Positions 61,139 through 64,000 of a DNA stretch of 64,000 nucleotides are shown here, piece by piece (position 1 is the first letter of the stretch; the number at the start of each line of letters is the position of its first letter). The DNA is from Verrucomicrobiia bacterium (GTDB lineage Bacteria > Verrucomicrobiota > Verrucomicrobiia > Limisphaerales > UBA8199), in assembly GCA_035946615.1 (NCBI GenBank), contig DASYZB010000114.1:1-64000 (forward strand), written 5' to 3'. The notes under the pieces are model-generated. The model did no database searches. It was not told the DNA's origin and saw only the letters and a list, made by a program, of their open reading frames with translations. Position numbers and translations under genes: made by a program.

Positions 61139-61765
61139 CTACGGCAGTTGCAGCATGTAGAACTCGGCCGGAATCGCGCGATTGATTGCGTTTGTGAAAT
61201 TAAAATTGCCGTTTGAGTCAAAAACATTTGTAGCGACAGGCGTCCAGTCCGCGCGCGGCAAGGCAACATTTGTCGTGCTCAACACATAGTATGAGTTGCC
61301 TGGAGTGCCGCCGGTGCCGCTGATGATTACACCCGAGCCGGAAATGACGATTTTCCCGATGTCGGGCGGCGTTGTGGGAACAGCCACTTTCAAAGTGCCA
61401 TTTTTGTTAAGGCCGCTGGTATCCCACACCAAGCCGGGACCGGGTGAAACAGGGATGATATTGGTGAAATCTGCGTTTGCTGAGCTGAAATTGAACAAGG
61501 TGAACGAGTCACCCGCTGTGAGCGCATCGCCCGTGAGGTTCAGGCTAAGGGTGCCGCCATAGGTTAGTGTCGTAACACCGGTAATCAAATCAACCGTGAA
61601 GATGCCGCCGGACTTTGCCACATCCATCTGGCAGGTCCCGCCCAAAGTCAGGGCGCCGGTAATGGTCAGTGTGCCATTGGTTCCGTTTCCGGCCGGCGAC
61701 AAGCTGCCGCCGGGATAAATTGTAACGGGGGCATTAATCACGCCCATGCCGGCCAGAGTGCCTCC
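61139..61765 (-). pseudogene. C-terminal part of the surface repeat protein after the in-frame TAG
   Basis: In the same frame as the upstream part and directly after its TAG (61766-61768), the sequence reads GGTLAGMGVINAPVTIYPGG, then the usual last repeats and a closing domain. That domain contains PRADWTPVATNVFDSNGNFN and FYMLQLP, the typical Verrucomicrobia secreted-protein C-terminus. Only a new start, such as ATG 61747, could express it separately, and it would lack a signal peptide. It belongs with the entry at 61766-64000 as one gene. Confidence 0.8.
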
Positions 61766-64000
61766 CTAAACAGCAACACTGCCGCCAATAGAGCCCTCGA
61801 CGTATAGAAAGCCGTTGCTCACAGTGGTCGGTCCGGTATATGAACTCAAGCCGGTCAATGCCAGTTGAGCGTTTCCGATCTTCAACAACCCGCCCGGGCC
61901 GCCAATCACGCCGCTCATGATTAACCCCGGCGCCGTTCCGGCCGAATTCACGTTGATGGCGCCGGTGCCGCTCTGGAGGGTCACGTTGCCGTCAATGGTG
62001 CTATGGCCGTTCTCGCTATAAATCGTCGAGCCATCCAGCAAGACGATGGCTTTATTGACCGTGCTGGCGCTCAGGTTATAGACATCCAGTATCGCGTTAG
62101 TGTGAACGGTAATGGTTTTGGTCGAGTCCCCCACCTGAGTTGTTGTGGTCTGGATGGCAAAGATTCCTTCCTGGATATCAATATTTCCGAGGGCAGCATC
62201 AATCGGGTTGACGGCCACCAGCGAGACCTGGTTGGTTCCCGTTTTGATAATGTTATAGGGCTGGCCCCCCGTTGAAATTGAGGCGGAGCCGCCCCGGATA
62301 TCCCATCGGCCTGTGCCACCGAAGGTTGTGTCCCCTGCCAGGGTAACCACCTTCAAGGCATTGATTTGCTGCGCACCGCTGTTGATTATTGCCCCCAACC
62401 CACCCACTCCAGCTCCGGAAACGGTAATTGGCTTCGACCCCAGGTTTTGCCCATTCACATCGAGAGCGGCTCCGGTCTCGATGGTGGCGCCGTTGGCGGG
62501 GGTGCCCAGCGCCGAGCCGCTACCAACCTGCAGCGTGCCGGCCATCACATCGATGGGCCCGGTAAATGCAGGATTCGCCGTATTCAGCGCCAAGAGGCTT
62601 GTGCCTCCTTTCACAATACTGCCACCTCCGATGATTTGCCCCGCCCCGGTAATGGTGAAGTTATTTGCGCTGGAGATATTGGTGAGAGCGGTTGGCGCAA
62701 TCAGGACGCCGGCTCCGATGTTGATGTTGGTAACCACACCGGCCACCGAATCATCAAAAAGCACCGTATCGCCCGAGTAAAAGACATCCGGGGAACTATT
62801 CGCCAGGTTTAGCCAATTAGCGCTCACGCCGATGTCCCACGAACCGCTCGAAGTCGAGTTCCATTTCAGGTTGGCGCCCGAGCCCGAGAAAGTGACATTG
62901 ACCTGGTTTGGCGTGCTGAGGTCCAGGGCCGCCGTATAATGCGTGCCGCCCACAACCGGATTAAAGCTCCCCGTCCTTGTGCCGCTGTAATCCATTAGGC
63001 GATAAGGGACGCCAATCGCCGGCAACCCCTCGAAATTCACCATTACCTGGTTGTTGTTGAGAGCCAGGTTTCCTGCCACTTCGATGATATCATTGATGCC
63101 GCTGCCCGGCGTCGCGTCGGCCGGGTTCATATCAAAAGCCAATCCTGCCCCAGGGTATAAAGTAAGGTCGCCTGCGCCAAAGCTGCCCGCAGTGGGGCCG
63201 TTGCCCGGATTAATGATACCGCTAGCGGTGACCGGGCCAGTGTTAGTTCCGTTGCCGCCCAAGGTCGCTCCGGGGGCATTGGTAAGAACTCCGCCCCCGG
63301 CAAGGGTGGTATTGACCAGGAGCAGCCCGGCATTGGCGAGAGTCGCCCCGGTGTAGGTGTCGGCGCCGGTGAGCGCAACGGACCCGGTTCCCTCTTGAAC
63401 AAAAGAACCGGCGCCACTGATGGCATTCGGCACCACCACGCTGTCTGCGCGATTCCATGCCAGTTCGCCGTTATCGAGAATGGCCGAGGAAGGCAAGGTC
63501 CCATTCGTATCGCTGTTGCCGACATGGACTGCGCCGCTATCAATGGTAATGCTGCCGGAAAAAGCGTTCCCCGCGCTGTTATCCACGATCAACGTGCCGG
63601 TCCCCGCTTTGGTCAGGCCCGTCCCGCCTGCGATGCTTCCCGGGCCGGTAAAGGCATATGTCTTGGAGCTGTTGCTGACGATGAGGTCCCCCGGCAGCAA
63701 CGTGGCCGAGAGATTAATCGTTGTCGGTCCGGTGGCTGAATCGTCGAACTGCACCGGCTGGCCGTTGTTGAAGGCCACGGGTGTGCCCAGTTTCAGCCAG
63801 TTGAGCGAGGTGGTGTCCCAAACGTCACTGGCGGTGCCGGCCCATTCGAGTTGGAAAGAAAGGGTTGGTCCATTGGTCAGGACCAGATCGACTGAACTAT
63901 TGGCGAAGTTATTGGAAATATAACCTTGGTAATTAGGCGAGCTGGCGGGAAGCGCCCCCAGGACGAAGTCCGCAGAATTCAGAGCGGTAGCTTGGATGAG
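61766..64000 (-). CDS. autotransporter-type beta-strand repeat surface protein (5' end outside the window, ends at an in-frame TAG)
   Basis: 744 codons of a giant secreted protein; the frame is still open at the right edge, so the N-terminus is missing. It is Gly/Ala/Ser/Thr/Asn-rich with repeated blocks of the passenger-associated (PATR) type: 'GLTKAGTGTLIVDNSAGNAF', 'AGTLQVGSGSALGTPANGAT', ALTGLSSYTGPTTVSNG. Such repeats make right-handed beta-helices on the cell surface or in the medium. Before the window edge 'ASDVWDTTSLNWLKLG' shows a motif repeated further on as 'SGSWDIGVSANWLNLA'. The frame stops at TAG in '...GSVAV-stop-GGTLAGMG', where relatives have Gln (VxQGGTLAG). Confidence 0.85.
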   Translation of the reverse strand, partial: LIQATALNSADFVLGALPASSPNYQGYISNNFANSSVDLVLTNGPTLSFQLEWAGTASDVWDTTSLNWLKLGTPVAFNNGQPVQFDDSATGPTTINLSATLLPGDLIVSNSSKTYAFTGPGSIAGGTGLTKAGTGTLIVDNSAGNAFSGSITIDSGAVHVGNSDTNGTLPSSAILDNGELAWNRADSVVVPNAISGAGSFVQEGTGSVALTGADTYTGATLANAGLLLVNTTLAGGGVLTNAPGATLGGNGTNTGPVTASGIINPGNGPTAGSFGAGDLTLYPGAGLAFDMNPADATPGSGINDIIEVAGNLALNNNQVMVNFEGLPAIGVPYRLMDYSGTRTGSFNPVVGGTHYTAALDLSTPNQVNVTFSGSGANLKWNSTSSGSWDIGVSANWLNLANSSPDVFYSGDTVLFDDSVAGVVTNINIGAGVLIAPTALTNISSANNFTITGAGQIIGGGSIVKGGTSLLALNTANPAFTGPIDVMAGTLQVGSGSALGTPANGATIETGAALDVNGQNLGSKPITVSGAGVGGLGAIINSGAQQINALKVVTLAGDTTFGGTGRWDIRGGSASISTGGQPYNIIKTGTNQVSLVAVNPIDAALGNIDIQEGIFAIQTTTTQVGDSTKTITVHTNAILDVYNLSASTVNKAIVLLDGSTIYSENGHSTIDGNVTLQSGTGAINVNSAGTAPGLIMSGVIGGPGGLLKIGNAQLALTGLSSYTGPTTVSNGFLYVEGSIGGSVAV

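Overview
The window looks like a chromosomal segment of a free-living Gram-negative verrucomicrobial bacterium, most likely of the Pedosphaerales/Limisphaerales type. This is inferred from the gene families: an alternative complex III plus caa3 oxidase operon, Reg_prop/Y_Y_Y sensor kinases, autotransporter-repeat proteins ending in a 'FYMLQLP'-type tail, DUF5069 and PmoA-like (DUF6807) proteins, KdsB (lipopolysaccharide), and many short dispersed repeats between genes. No phage, IS transposase or CRISPR array is visible.

Layout. 1-2.5 kb: three pilin/pseudopilin-type genes; the third is cut by an in-frame TAA. 2.5-3.0 kb: gene-free, with two hairpins and a 177-bp repeat that recurs at 42.66 kb. 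3.0-5.2 kb: minus-strand HAD phosphatase, GT9 glycosyltransferase and membrane protein. 5.3-8.8 kb: proA, an ATP-grasp-like protein and a MarC protein that appears to start with CTG. 8.97 kb: initiator tRNA. 9.0-9.5 kb: hicBA. 9.6-11.7 kb: prolyl oligopeptidase. 11.85-24.75 kb: one long minus-strand respiratory operon, actABCDEF, an uncharacterised membrane protein, sco, coxBACD. Together these can form a quinol:cytochrome c:oxygen supercomplex. 25-27.2 kb: a small membrane protein and a GH15 enzyme. 27.6-33.3 kb: RND pump and adaptor, a small membrane protein and an ECF sigma factor. 33.4-33.8 kb: a decayed vapBC module abutting treS. 33.7-37.1 kb: trehalose synthase-maltokinase fusion. 37.4-39.7 kb: ERCC4-type nuclease coupled to a Tat-exported serine hydrolase. 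39.8-47.3 kb: DoxX, an unknown 596-residue coiled-coil protein, a PmoA-like protein, a frameshifted sugar isomerase, a cytidylate kinase-like protein, OsmC and DUF5069. 47.3-51.6 kb: zinc dehydrogenase, OPT transporter and aquaporin. 51.6-55.5 kb: HAD remnant, then kdsB-pyrG-folC (folC apparently from CTG). 55.6-57.8 kb: a structured palindrome, a small zinc-ribbon protein, an MBL hydrolase and a gamma carbonic anhydrase. 57.9-60.9 kb: a two-component sensor kinase with no partner. 61.1-64 kb: a giant repeat surface protein cut by an in-frame TAG and running off the right edge.

The central physiology is aerobic respiration (ACIII to caa3, with copper delivery by Sco), alpha-glucan and trehalose turnover (GH15, TreS-Mak), and envelope biogenesis (KdsB, GT9, pilins, surface repeat protein). 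The most unusual property is the number of broken reading frames among accessory genes: two nonsense codons, two frameshifted genes, a doubly frameshifted antitoxin and a truncated toxin. The housekeeping genes are intact. I found no clearly new multigene system. The best uncharacterised candidates are the membrane protein inside the ACIII-caa3 operon, the ATP-grasp-like protein behind proA, the 596-residue coiled-coil protein, and several structured intergenic elements.
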